This document shows positions 45,909 to 55,792 of a stretch of DNA of 64,000 bases, in pieces. The translations under genes were made by a program, and so were the position numbers. The stretch comes from Prorocentrum cordatum (taxonomy: Eukaryota; Sar; Dinophyceae; Prorocentrales; Prorocentraceae). The stretch is taken from positions 237,645 through 301,644 of the forward strand of contig CAUYUJ010015516.1 of the NCBI GenBank assembly GCA_963575745.1, in the 5' to 3' direction. The first letter of the stretch is position 1. Each line of letters starts with the position of its first letter. Under the pieces are notes generated by a model. It ran no database searches and had not been told where the DNA came from. It saw nothing but the letters and a program-made list of their open reading frames with translations.

Positions 45909-47629
45909 TCACTTTACAACCAGAAGCGCACTTTACAACCAGATGGGTGACTTTACAACCAGCTTACAAAATCCGAGAAGGGCACTTTACAACCAGGAAG
46001 GGCACTTTACAACCAGGCAAGTAAAACAACATATTGAATGCACGCGGGCCTTTCCCTGGAATCTCCGCGGGCAAGCGCAAGGGTGGCTTTGGGCTCTCTG
46101 AGGCATGTTGGTTGTAAAGTTGCCCATTGCGCACGAAGAAGCACTGCGAACGTGTTGGCGATGCGGCGACCTGGTGCGCTATGGTATGTTGCGTGCTGGT
46201 GGGCGGATCAGGGTTTTGACCTGCTCTCTAAGCTCTGTCGGTCAATTCTGCCATTGCTTGCTCTGCCTTTTTTTTCTGACGGGCGAAGGCTAGTCGCGCA
46301 GGGCATACGAATGGACCATGATCCCGTCCAAGACTGGAGCTGCGTGGCAGTGGGAAGCTGTAGTGGGAGATGTGGTGGTAGCGGGGGCTACAATGGGAAC
46401 TGCATGGCGTTGGGAAGCTGCGGTGGCAACTGTGGTGGTCGCCAGGCAGCGGTGGGAACTATGGTGGTAGCTGGGCTGCAATGGGATTTGCGGTGGCAGC
46501 GGGGGGTCAGTCGGAATTGTGGGGGTAGCGGGGCTGCAGCGGTAAGTTTGGTGGTAGCAGGCGCAAAGGTGGCGGTGGTGCGCTGTCGCGGTGGCTCAAG
46601 CTGCTGCGCTGGCACGGTGGCTGAGGCTGCTGCCCGAGCAGGATACATGCGTTGCTGCGCTGGCGCTGCGGCTGACGCTGGAAGGAACGATCTTCGAAAT
46701 AGTTGCATGTATTCGGAACGTTGAACCTCGATCTTCCAAGAAGAGGAGCAGCAGGGGGCCAACTGGAGCTGGAGCACTGAGCCCCTTGCAGAACACCGTG
46801 GGGCTTCAGGGGCCAACGTGGCGCAAGAGACCCGCGGTGCCAATGGCCTAGTTCCCTGGAGCGCTGGGCCCTTGTGGAGGCCACTGGGCTCGCTTCCTGT
46901 GAATGGCCCCTAAAACTGGCAGCGCGTCGCCCTGAGCCTTCCTACGTATGCTGTCGCCTTATTCCCGTGCGAGCACGGGGCCCTTGTTGAGGCCGCTTGG
47001 CCCCTGCTAGCAAGCCCTGTCTTAGTCTGCTGGGCTCAGAGCGCCAGAGCGTCCAGGCGCTCGGGCTCAGAGGCATCGCTGGGGCCTGCTCAGAGCGTCC
47101 AGGCGCTCGGGCCCAGAGGCATCGCTGGGGCCTGCGCAGAGCGTCCAGGTCCTCGGGCCCCGAGGCATCGCTGGGGCCTGCGCAGGGCGTTCAGGCGCTC
47201 GGGCTCAGAGGCATCGCTGGGGCCTGCGCAAAGAGTTCAGGCGCTCGGGCTCCAGAGCGCCCACGTGCTCTGGAGCACTTTTCAAAGCGTCCGCGCGCCC
47301 TGGAGCACTTTTGAGAGCGCCCACTTGCTCTGGGGCATGTTTCAGAGCGCCCACTTGCTCTGGGGCATTTTTTCAAAGCGCCCACTTGCTCTGGAGCACT
47401 TTGCGGAACGCCCAACCACGCACAGCCACTCTGAGCTGGTTGTAAAGTGGTCCGTTCTGGTTGTTAAGTGGCCCGTTCTGGTTGTAAAGTGGTCCGTTCT
47501 GGTTGTAAAGTGGGCCGTTCTGGTTGCGAAGTGGACGTTCTCGATGAAAAAAACCATACTTTCCAATCCTATGCTGGTTGTAAAGTAACCCATATGGTTG
47601 TAAAGTGGTTGTTCTGGTTGTAAAGAGAC
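45909..47629. mobile_element. Foldback transposon with iterated 20-bp terminal repeats
   Basis: The left end carries CACTTTACAACCAG at 45,910, 45,930, 45,950, 45,984 and 46,004. The right end carries the reverse complement CTGGTTGTAAAGTG or close variants at 47,437, 47,457, 47,477, 47,497, 47,519, 47,574, 47,594 and 47,614, mostly on a 20-bp period. The interior is almost all minisatellite: ~27-bp GTGGGAAGCTG units (46,345-46,560), 46-bp GGCATCGCTGGGGCCTG units (47,040-47,250) and ~35-bp GCGCCCACTTGCTCTGG units (47,255-47,410). No transposase is seen. It separates the RT from the RNase H remnants of the copia element, so it arrived later. A C tract (47,641-47,663) follows the right end. Confidence 0.82.
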
Positions 47630-47804
47630 CGAATCTCGGTGGCCCCCCCCCCCCCCCCCCCCTCCCCCGTGGACCTCCTTGTCCATCCTCAAAATCAGTC
47701 AGTTCGGGGCCGAGGGGGTGCCAGCAGCAGGATGTGTAGCAGGGTCTGTATCGGCCAATTGCGCATAGAGCGTCGCAGAAGGATGCAAATCACTCATTCG
47801 TATC

Positions 47805-48791
47805 CTAGTCGATGGCTCTGACTATTTTCGGCTGTCTAGGTTGGTATGGCCCAGCCGGCTGCGCCGCTGAGTCACGCCCCGCTTCCTCGTCATCGCTCTC
47901 CACTGTTTGACCAGAGGTGGGCGTTTTCTTCACCTTCGGCGGTGGAGGGCCAAGGGCGGTCGGTAGCTCACCGTGCCACTCAACGCATTGCGTGGGCAGA
48001 TGATGTTCACAGCCCAGATATCGCCCTACGTTAGTTGGTGGGTCGACCTCAATGCCCTTGGGGCAACCGTCAGAGGCCTCTTGCAAGAGGCGCCAAACTT
48101 GTTCAATATTTTCTTTTGGCCCAGACAATTTGCAATCACCGACATAAATAATAAGGAACAAACGCAGTCCAGTATGAAAATAACAACTACGCCAAGGAGC
48201 GCATTGGATAAATCCCTTGGGGGGCCACGTGTCCCTCGCAATGCTGTTCCCAATGTCCACCAGAGTCAGGATGTCCGTGGAGTGAAAGGATCAGAGGACA
48301 TACAGGATTCCGCATGTCTCTCCAAGCAGACGGCCATCTCTTGGGAGGCAAATCCATGCTGGAGCTCCCCCTAGTTTGGACTGAGTGTCAGCCTGTTTGG
48401 CATCCGCCTGTTGAATGTCACTCCCCTCGAATAGGCCATAAGTATACGCCGCCTTGCTGGCCTGCCTGGTGGATGGGCTTCTAGAAAGCTCCTGGAACAA
48501 AGCTACTTCTCTATTTTGATCTCGAACGTCAGGTCCATCAAAGACAACGCGGCCTTCATGCTTGCGGTCTTTGTGCCCGATAGGGAGGTCGGAGATCTTT
48601 TCGACCAAAATGGCAAAGCGGCATCCAAAATGAATCGTTTGGCCTGTCCGCTGCCGAACAACATCGCTGTATTCCATCGCGCCCGACTCATCCCAAGTGC
48701 CGATGCTTCTTAATCGACCCAGTTCGGTTCTCAGTGCTTTGCGAGCATCCTGGTTCACCGCAGCTTCGGCCATAGACGCGGGTCGTGCCAC
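47805..48791 (-). pseudogene. Copia-type reverse transcriptase core, inactivated
   Basis: Reading minus from 48,791: ALRTELGRLRSIGTWDES, then HFGCRFAILVEK, GRVVFDGPDVRDQN, and DIQQADAKQADTQSK where the first catalytic Asp of the RT palm is expected, followed by WICLPRD. A TGA at 48,291-48,293 interrupts the frame, which resumes in the same phase with WRSCYFHTGLRLFLII and YVGDCKLSG. The family signature there is YVDD. A GAT-to-GGT change removes one catalytic Asp. GRYLGCEH follows, then a Pro/Lys linker up to the nested foldback element. The enzyme would have copied the element RNA. The stop and active-site change make it non-functional. Confidence 0.87.
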
Positions 48792-48842
48792 GGCCGCGGC
48801 GCTCCTTTGCGGTTGAACCTCAGCTGGTAATTCATGCGCCTA

Positions 48843-49228
48843 TTATCTGATTCGAATACCATCGGTGAACGGATTATATCGGCAGGTTGTATCTAACATT
48901 TCTTCCTCACGATGAAGCGGGGGACATGGCTCAGGCGACTGCAATGGCGCGCGGGGAACGCTGCGTCGCGAAGCGGCGGCCGCCGGACTCGAAGTCAGGC
49001 TGTTCCCGTCAGACCTTAAAGATTGCGGGGGCGCGATGTCCTCCCTGACTGTGTCAGGAGTAACCCATCTCGCAAAATGGTCCCACCATGCCAACTCTGT
49101 TTCCGCCATGCTTCATTGTCATCGGAGGTACCCTGGTCACTCTCAGAGCCTACATCAGTGGGGCGTTCCGCTGCCGCTCCCGCGGGGCGCAGGAGGGCGC
49201 GCCAGTCTACGTCAGTTTCCTCGGGCAC
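48843..49228 (-). pseudogene. Linker-region ORF remnants before RT
   Basis: Two frames (49,228-49,016; 49,109-48,843) join by a shift near 49,060 and give a low-complexity, acidic and Ser/Pro-rich stretch with TELAWWDHFARWV in the middle. Position directly before RT suggests the variable linker of a copia polyprotein. Confidence 0.4.
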
Positions 49229-49387
49229 AACCGCTTCTCCTTTCTTTCCTCGGCGGGTTTCATCGCCGGGATGAAGGTTGCCCTCTGGGGGCTCAGTTTC
49301 TGCGTTGCTGCGTCGCGCGCTCTGTGGATCGACTGCGTCGATGCCACTGTCGCGAAGAAGGGCAAAGCGAAGTCCCGGGTCAAAGAC

Positions 49388-50318
49388 TCAGAGGAAACCT
49401 ATTTTCTCGAGTCGGGATTGCTCCTCCGCTTTTCTCCGTTCTGCATGGCCCATGTTGAACCGTCGGCTCGGGCGAATCCCCGGATTGGTGGAACTGGGCA
49501 ATTTCTTGAGCCATTGCGCTCCATGACGTGGGTCCGGGTCTGTGACCCAGACGCGTGCCGCGGGGGCATAGTCAGGATCGTAAAATAAAACGACCCTAAG
49601 ACTGCAAGGTTTCCTCCTGCCTTTGAACGACAGTTTTCCCGTCAGTCCATCCTTGCTAAGGCCCGCGACAACGCGTCGATCGTAATATTCCATCGTGTCT
49701 AAGTTCTGCGTAGTTCGGGGCAGAAGTTGCCCTGGCCCAGGGCGCTCTCGACCGCGGCTGCGCCGCCGAGAAATTAGACTGACGATCCGACCTGCGCCCC
49801 GCATGGGCAAGACCGAGCCTTTGTCCTGTGTCATCGTCGGGTCTAGAATCGCGCCGGGGCCCCCTGCCATCAGGCACCGCAAGCACGTCACCCACAATAA
49901 TTCCCCCCGGGCCATCGTCGTCGGAGTCGCCCCCCTCTTGAAGCCGCGTTGCGGCCTCGCCTCGTGCCGGAGGCGGTGGTTCTGATGCGCTTGGATCCCC
50001 TCTACCGAACGACTGCGTCGCTGGTGGCTCCAATCTGGCGCCCTGACCAGCTGAGCCATCAGGGGCGCCACTAGGACGGAGAAGTGCATGTTTGACCGTC
50101 CTCCGCGCAATCTCACATGCTTCACGCATAAAGAATTTGGGTTCTTGATCCGGCGCAACGCAGTCCAACGTACCGCTGTTAACTTGATTTGATTTCTCGA
50201 TGATCGGGCGCTTGCCAACTGGTGTCCGCCCAGCCCCCATGTTCAGACCGTCAAGTTGTCGCAATGGTGCCACGTAGTTTTCTGGCCCAATCATGCCCCC
50301 CCCCCCCCCCCCCCCCAT
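49388..50318 (-). pseudogene. Polyprotein segment before RT, frameshifted
   Basis: Frame 50,318-49,656 (MIGPENYVAPLRQLDG, later a Pro/Gly/Asp-rich stretch) passes by a shift near 49,700 into MEYYDRRVVAGLSKDGL, GRRKPCSLRVVLFYDPDY and RVWVTDPDPRHG in frame 50,218-49,388. No integrase DDE residues could be assigned. It could be the C-terminal part of integrase plus linker, or another domain. Confidence 0.4.
50001..50073 (-). other. tRNA-like relic (box A match)
   Basis: On minus, GCGCCCCTGATGGCTCAGCT begins a 73-base stretch. TGGCTCAGCTGG matches the tRNA box A consensus, and CCCCT at the start pairs with AGGGG at the end. The anticodon and T arms do not fold, so it is not a working tRNA. It may be a tRNA-derived repeat fragment. 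Confidence 0.3.
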
Positions 50319-50384
50319 CCCTCATCCCTCCCATCCGCCCTGGCCGCCCCTCCATGGTCAGACCGTCAAGTTGTCGCAATTGTG
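50243..50384. repeat. 27-bp direct repeat flanking a C tract
   Basis: TCAGACCGTCAAGTTGTCGC plus the next bases occurs at 50,243-50,269 and 50,358-50,384 with one or two differences. A tract of about 18 C lies between. It looks like a local duplication inside the element. Confidence 0.75.
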
Positions 50385-50836
50385 TCCGTGGCCTCTTCGG
50401 CGGCCTTCGCACTTGCGCTCTTCCATCGCGATGCGCTCGTTTCAAAGCCACGCAAGGGTACATTGGAACAACATGCGAACATTGAGAACACACGGGTCTT
50501 CGACATGCCCCCCCGGTTCGCGCGCTTTCCCAGGGCGCCAATTCTCCGCCCGAGCGGGGCGCGTTGGCCCGGCGTTCCAGCGGCCTTCCCGCGTCGAGAA
50601 GCTGCCGGCGGCTTTATTCGAGCTCATCGCGTTCTGGCACTCTATCTCTGTTCGTTCTGGGCAACGAGAAGTCAGGTCTGTTAAAGCCCTGCAATAAGGG
50701 CGAGGTGCTCAAGTCGCCATTATCACCCTTCGGTTTCTTCGTGCGCGGGCGGGGGGGCATGCCTGTAGCTACTCGCGAATTTATCACCGCGCGCGTCGCG
50801 TCGGTGGAGCTCGATATCGGCTGCGCCGTTGAGCAT

Positions 50837-51576
50837 TCACCTTGGTTGAAGCTTCCTTCCGTCTCTGCAGTGATCGCCCGAGTCACTGATGGCTTTCTGA
50901 CTTGCCTCTATCATTGCGCGGTCAGGAGTGGGACCGACACGCAGATCAAGGAGAGGCTCGAAATGACGCGACGGACCTGACGAGGTGCGACACAAGGCAT
51001 ATTCCTCGTTCTGTTCTATCGAGTGGGAACTTTCGCCTTCAGACTGCTGGTCGCTCGCATCCTCACACTGTCCATGAAACGTGCATTGCACTGCATGCTC
51101 GGAGCGCATACTTTCAGCGCGGGATGTTTCGATGGGGGTATGACCCAACAAATTCCCCTTGTCGAGATCTATGTCGATCGATGGCTCAAAGCCAGGGTGC
51201 ACCGATACCAGCTCCGAGGGTCCCTCGGCGGAGGTTTTGGCTGTGCCATACCTTCCGCTTGAACGTTGGCCTTTGGATCTTGTCGTTGAATCAACCGATG
51301 AATCCCTTCCGCTAGGTCGAACATAGTCCCTGATGCTTTCTTAATGGGAAGGTTAAAAGGGTTTGATCGCCTCGTTGAGGCGCTTATAATTGTGTCACGT
51401 ACGGAATGTATTCGATCTTCTGTTCGTACGAACGTTCTTTCGTGAGATCCCCCGCTCTGCGAAGCGAACGGTTGTGCCGTCGTTTCGGATGATAACCAAT
51501 CATTCGCCTGGATATCCAGGAACCCTGCAACATGTCCCGATGAGATATCATGGTCAGTGGGTCCCGCGGATGACAT
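50837..51576 (-). pseudogene. Leader/gag-position ORF remnants
   Basis: Frames 51,576-51,169 and 51,202-50,837 (joined by a shift near 51,190) give acidic, Ser/Gln-rich peptides without a recognisable zinc knuckle. The first frame opens inside the 5-prime LTR (MSSAGPTDHDISSGHVAGF), so the true start is unclear. The position is where gag of a copia element belongs. The call rests on position only. Confidence 0.35.
51487..51498 (-). promoter_or_regulatory. Candidate tRNA primer-binding site
   Basis: TGGTTATCATCC on minus lies directly inside the 5-prime LTR. It resembles the initiator-Met primer site of copia elements (TGGTATCAGAGC) with one inserted base and changes at the end. Given the decay of the element the match is only suggestive. 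Confidence 0.4.
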
Positions 51577-51810
51577 GGGTAAGAAGGGATAGTGCCGTCA
51601 AGCATACACTAAGGTAACACTGAAGGGAGGAGGCTGGCCCGCCAGCCGACGCAAACGCGCGCGCCGCAGGCTCGCTCCTTTCCCGTTTCCCTAGAGCCAA
51701 AGAATATAGCTGCGGGAGCAAAACAAGTCAGTACAGCAGGCGGACAACGCGCGCAAGGAGAGAGAGCCGGCAGGGCAAAATAATGGTGGTGCGACAGGTG
51801 TGCATTGACT
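51498..51810 (-). repeat. 5-prime LTR (right copy)
   Basis: Pairs with 31,069-31,400. Similarity is strong from CCTGGATAT at 51,507 to GACT at 51,810 and weak in the first ~10 bases, so the inner edge is uncertain by about 10 bp. As the upstream LTR of a minus-strand element it would have carried promoter and polyadenylation signals, but none is evident by eye. Confidence 0.86.
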
Positions 51811-52310
51811 GTCGCGTTTGGGCTTCGGAAAACAACCATTATGCTGGCCCTCCATGCGCTCACGAATGTGTGGACTGTTGCCCGAGTGGCACCACACACA
51901 CACCACGGCGAATACTGGCACGAGGTCGGGGGAAGAGACCACGCCCTGCTGGTGGATCGCTCCCCCACGAGCTCGCACAGACGACATTTGCACAATTCGC
52001 ACCACCAAGGGTTGGCGGCGCGCAGAGGGGACTAGGGGAGGCTTCTTAGAAGGAGGCCACTTCTTAGAAGGCGCCGACTCTACACCTACAGACAAGGCCC
52101 GCACCTTCTAAGAAGCAGGGGTGTCTTTAAGAAGCCTTCCCCTCCCCCTACCCCCCTCTGCGCGTGGTCTCGGTCAAGACGCATTCCGCTGACGACCCAC
52201 ACGCGCACGAAACTGGCGACGGTTGCGCAGCGGGGACCGAACGGTGAGGCGAAGTCAACTTGGGGGGGCAATGTAAGACAACACTTCGATACTTGCCCTC
52301 CCATAAACGA
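51811..52310. repeat. ~95-bp tandem array, right part, with target duplication GTCGC
   Basis: Begins with GTCGC (51,811-51,815), the second copy of the target duplication. It continues with GTTTGGGCTTCGG, then units at about 51,930-52,015 (GAGACCACGCCCTGCTGG, CACGAGCTCGCAC, TTTGCACAATTCGCACC) and 52,166-52,260, the same wording as the array ending at 31,068. A foldback element (52,019-52,163) splits it. Confidence 0.8.
52019..52163. mobile_element. Foldback element F4
   Basis: Ends GCGCAGAGGGG and CCCCTCTGCGC. Inner arms GGAGGCTTCTTAGAAGG and CCTTCTAAGAAG / AAGAAGCCTTCCCC. It resembles F1-F3 in having CTTCTNAGAAG words but differs in its ends. It interrupts the ~95-bp array. Confidence 0.72.
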
Positions 52311-52395
52311 AATTATCTGGCCCAGCGGGTCAGAGGCGTGCTAAGATCCCGAGTAACATACTAACAATATCTCTAGTACGCGCGCCTGGGGACGC

Positions 52396-53060
52396 TCATG
52401 GGGTCCCTGGATGAAAAGTACCCCGGCAGGTCCCCTGGCGGTGCAGATCAGAGATGGTTTTCCTCCTGGGCGCGTCTTCCAGGTGCCCCAGAGCGCGCCA
52501 AGTGGACCCGAAGAGGCGCCCAAGACGGTCCAAGAGAGCTCCGAGTCGTCGAACGATCCGTCCGAAACACCCAAGATGGCTTCCAGACGGCCCAAGAGGC
52601 CTCCAAGATGCCCCAAGAGGCCTCCAAGAGGCCTTCCAAAAGAGCCCCAAAAGGCACAACTCATTGATTGTCCATTGGTTTTTGATGAATCTTGGCGTTG
52701 TAGCCTTTTCAGCTTCCCGACGCTCCAAGACGGCCCAAAAGGCCCCCATGACCGCCCCAATACAGCCGAAGAGGTTTCCAAGAAAGCTCCAGAACGACCC
52801 AAAAGGGCCCCAAGACTGTCCAAGAGACCTCGAAGACGGCCCAAGAGGCCCCCAAGACTGCTCCAAGACAGGGACCAGACGGAGGGCCCGACTGGCCACT
52901 TCGAGCTCTTTGCCCGAACAGGCCCCTGGGGGGCCCCAATAGACCCCCAAGAGGCGCTCAAGAGGCCTCCAAGAGGCCTCCGTGGGCCCCAGGAGGCCCC
53001 AAAAATACCGCCAAGAGGACCGCCGAGAGGCCTCCCGAGAGACCCCATGAAGCCTCCCAG
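52396..53060. repeat. Dispersed CCAAGAGGCC-rich repeat G1
   Basis: About 650 bp built from ~11-12-bp CCCAAGAGGCCTCCAAGA-like phrases. The central non-repetitive part (CAGCTTCCCGACGCTCCAAG, 52,711-52,730) and its neighbours match 60,480-61,010 over several hundred bases. Minus frames of 220-235 codons rich in Leu/Gly/Trp are shadows of the repeat. Confidence 0.75.
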
Positions 53061-53987
53061 ACAAGCGTCTTGTCCACGATCAGGTTGGGGGCGCGCAGTA
53101 TGGGCTGGCGGTGCAAGCGCAGCGATTAATTAATGTCGCGTCCCTTATGCGCCTGGCAGCACCCATTGAGGGAGAGAGAGCAGAAGCGAGGAAGAAGCAG
53201 AGAGGAAGCGAAGAGGAAGCGAGGAGGCAACCAAAAGGGGAGGGGGAGCGGGAGAGGACGGAACGGGATGGGAGCAGCAGCGCTCTACTACACACCGGTA
53301 TCAAACACAGGAGGATGGTGGAACATGTGTTACGACGATATGTGGAGAGGCGGCATTCGAAAATCACTTCTTTTTCTGCCACTCTCGACCGTCTCATCTC
53401 GATGGTCTCTCTCTCGGCTTGTGGCGCAACTGTTCGAATCTGCGCCGCGAAACTGTTGCTGCATACAGTGCGCCAATGTCGGACATCATGTCTAAGTACC
53501 ACATGACAAGCAACAACGCCCAGACTACTCGTTGAATATTGTGCACACTATGTCGAGCGTAGCAGTCGACCGAAACACTCCCCTTCAGAACGATCAAATG
53601 ATGCACCCGGCCGATCGATAATTCCAAAGAAATCTGTCACGAAGCCACGGATGCTGCTAAACGAATCCCACCTGTTAGAAATGGCCCGACCGACTCAACA
53701 AGCAATGGTCGAATCGCTGCCTCATTAGTCGGTCCATTGCTTCATATACTCCAGGGACTTCTCACAAGACTCCTCATTAGTCTCGACCGTGCCTCGGTAG
53801 GCTGCCCCGCTCGCTTACAAGTATGCTGAGAACCCTACTAATTACGGATGCAAGTGCCATCGCGACATAAGGCGTGCAGTGGGGTCCTGCTCGCACCGGT
53901 AGCCGAGCTCAATACATAATGCGCACGGCGACTGCAACTTCGCGGAAAACAAATTGAAGTTCAGGTCACCATGCCTGGTAGACGCGC
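53061..53987. other. No gene seen
   Basis: Purine-rich 53,165-53,275 (GAGGAAGC-type repeats), then mixed AT-richer sequence. Overlapping 120-140-codon frames on both strands are without domains. Confidence 0.35.
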
Positions 53988-54521
53988 ATGTCTGAAGCTG
54001 CGCCTGACGAGTCCCAAAACGATGCCATGGCAAATCTGCCAACTTCCAACACTCCGCGCCTCCTTCCCAGCCTCTCTTGGACTGAGGCGGACAGGGCAAA
54101 CATGCTGCGAGTCGGCTACAGGTACCATTTTGAAACGCGAAGCTCGTGCAATATTCATCTCTTCAAGGCTTTGCGTGCGTCCTATACTCTAGAAGATCTC
54201 ATAGACGGGTCCGGCGGGACCCTGGCCGACAAGTTGAGTTCTGGCTCGTTTGGAAGGACATCGGGCCTCCCGACCGAGCCCTTCAAGTTTCCAGGCCCGC
54301 ACCAGCTCCCTTCGCCAGCACGTTTTCGAATCGCATCGCGTCTACCAGCTGGCGTTCGCAGCGCAAAGAGCAGTCCACCGAGAGAGCGCTCAATCTCGAC
54401 ACTCGTCAAGGGTTCCCTGCTTGCCTGCCTGCCTGTTGAAACGTGCTTCCGACTATTGAAACGTGCTTCCGGCTTGATGAGCAATGTAAGAACCCCTAAC
54501 CCTTTTTGCGAGGGAACCTAA
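53988..54521 (+). CDS. Possible hypothetical protein frame, 177 codons
   Basis: The frame opens MSEAAPDESQNDAMANLPTS and contains LSWTEADRANMLRVGYR and ALRASYTLEDLIDGSGG. Its composition is mixed and protein-like, and no tandem repeat underlies the first 100 codons. The last third is Ser/Arg/Pro-rich, with a short direct repeat (GAAACGTGCTTCCG twice near 54,440). I recognise no family. An overlapping minus frame (54,484-54,182) and a shorter + frame in another phase weaken the case. It could be a single exon or a chance frame. Confidence 0.25.
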   Translation: MSEAAPDESQNDAMANLPTSNTPRLLPSLSWTEADRANMLRVGYRYHFETRSSCNIHLFKALRASYTLEDLIDGSGGTLADKLSSGSFGRTSGLPTEPFKFPGPHQLPSPARFRIASRLPAGVRSAKSSPPRERSISTLVKGSLLACLPVETCFRLLKRASGLMSNVRTPNPFCEGT

Positions 54522-55440
54522 GTTAGGAGGGCCAAACAAATTCGGGATATGGGGCTCGTTTCTGCACATGTGTCAAGCCGATCGGCATTGATGTATTGAC
54601 CCCAGTGCACGGGGACCTAAGTGAGGCCACGCCTTCACTATGTTATGAAGGATAACGGTTCATCATCCTCGATGACGAATGGCCACTTCATGTGGGCCCG
54701 TCCTCACGCCCCCCAATCGGTCATCGGGAAAGCCCATCAGACAGCCCGTCTCCCAAAGGGGCTGACGAAACCGAGGGCCCCCCCGAAGGGGGCTCGGGAG
54801 CAGGAGGAGCAGGAGGAGCAGGAGGAGCAGGAGGAGGAGCAAAAGGAGCAGGATGAGGAGCGGGAGGAGCAGGAAGAGCAGGAGGAACACGAATAGCATG
54901 AGGAGGAGGAGCAAAAGGAGCAGGAGGAAAAGCAACATAATGATATTATATTAGACACGACTTCGGGCCCGCACTTCTGTTCTCACTAAGCGTGGCGGAT
55001 GTGGCAGCAAGGAAAACCGCGAGAGCCTAGCTCAGTGTGTACGCGCAAGCGTGCAGATACGTAGCGAAGAGACGATTTAAATCTTCAAAAGCGTGAAGCT
55101 CTGAGGATGCACCCGTGGGACGACAATTTAATGTCGCGAAGTTGAGCGGGGCCCAGCAGGCCCTGACGGACCGAAAAACTGAGCCCCGGGGACGTGCGCA
55201 CCGACGAGTGGGATGCGAACGTGACCCCAGGCAGGGAGGGGCAGCAAGGCCACAAAAGACCGTTCGTGTAACACCCAATGGGCCGAGGACGGGCGAGAGG
55301 AGCAATAATAACAGGAGGAGAGGCGAACGAGAAGAGCGGGGGTGACGGCAGGAGCAGCGAAGGGCCCCCCCCAGGGTCGGCGGTTGATCGGTCAGAGACT
55401 CACCCAACAGCGAGCGCTGCGACATAAAAGAAAGGCCGGC
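54522..55440. repeat. GGAGCA-rich microsatellite in otherwise gene-free sequence
   Basis: AGGAGC/AGGAGG repeats occupy 54,797-54,935. On either side no gene is recognised. Minus frame 55,425-55,027 has no domain. Confidence 0.6.
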
Positions 55441-55599
55441 CTAGACGAGCACGCCGCACACCTGGTCGGAAACCGCATAGTCACGTATGGGCGCGACGAC
55501 GTCCCTGACGATGCACGGCGCTAGGCCGAAGCCATTGTAATCAGCGAACTCGTAGGTGCAGCCAGTGAACAGCACCAAGTACGAAACAAACTCACGCCC

Positions 55600-55792
55600 G
55601 AGTAGTGTTCGAGCTGCAGCAAAACGCGACGGAACCTGACTCCCGAAGGCCAAGATTAAATTTCGAGGCGCACACCACGGCAAAACGCGACGAATGAGCC
55701 TGCCCGAAGGTCAGGACTTGCCAGCTCGAGCCGCAAAGCCACGACAAAACGCGACATGAGCCTGACCCCCGAAGGCCAGGACTTGCCGTCGA
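55600..55792. repeat. Three ~63-bp tandem units
   Basis: AAAACGCGAC plus CCCGAAGG-CAGGACTTGCC recurs near 55,620, 55,683 and 55,747, ending at the stop codon of the minus-strand gene that follows. Read on minus these units form its 3-prime flank. Confidence 0.75.

Larger units (their letters stand above)
31069..51810 (-). mobile_element. Giant degenerate Ty1/copia-type LTR retrotransposon
   Basis: Two direct repeats in the same orientation, 31,069-31,400 and about 51,498-51,810, bound a 20.7-kb element whose coding remnants run on the minus strand. The order on that strand is 5-prime LTR, candidate primer site, leader ORFs, linker, reverse transcriptase, RNase H, then unrecognised ORFs to the polypurine tract and 3-prime LTR. 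RT before RNase H with copia-type motifs places it in Ty1/copia. No integrase was recognised. It is not intact: the RT active site is altered, frames are broken, and several repeats (33.3-34.8, 43.4-44.2 and 45.9-47.6 kb) are nested in it. LTR identity of about 85% by eye implies an old insertion. GTCGC flanks both ends, and the ~95-bp host array continues across it. Confidence 0.88.

Noticed and set aside
49388-51576. Integrase and gag domains of the LTR element
   Set aside because: Position fits, but I could not assign the integrase HHCC or DDE residues or a gag zinc knuckle. They are left as unassigned remnants.
52341-53064. Leu/Gly/Trp-rich minus frames of 222-235 codons
   Set aside because: They are shadows of the CCAAGAGGCC repeat G1. 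Two phases are open at the same place.
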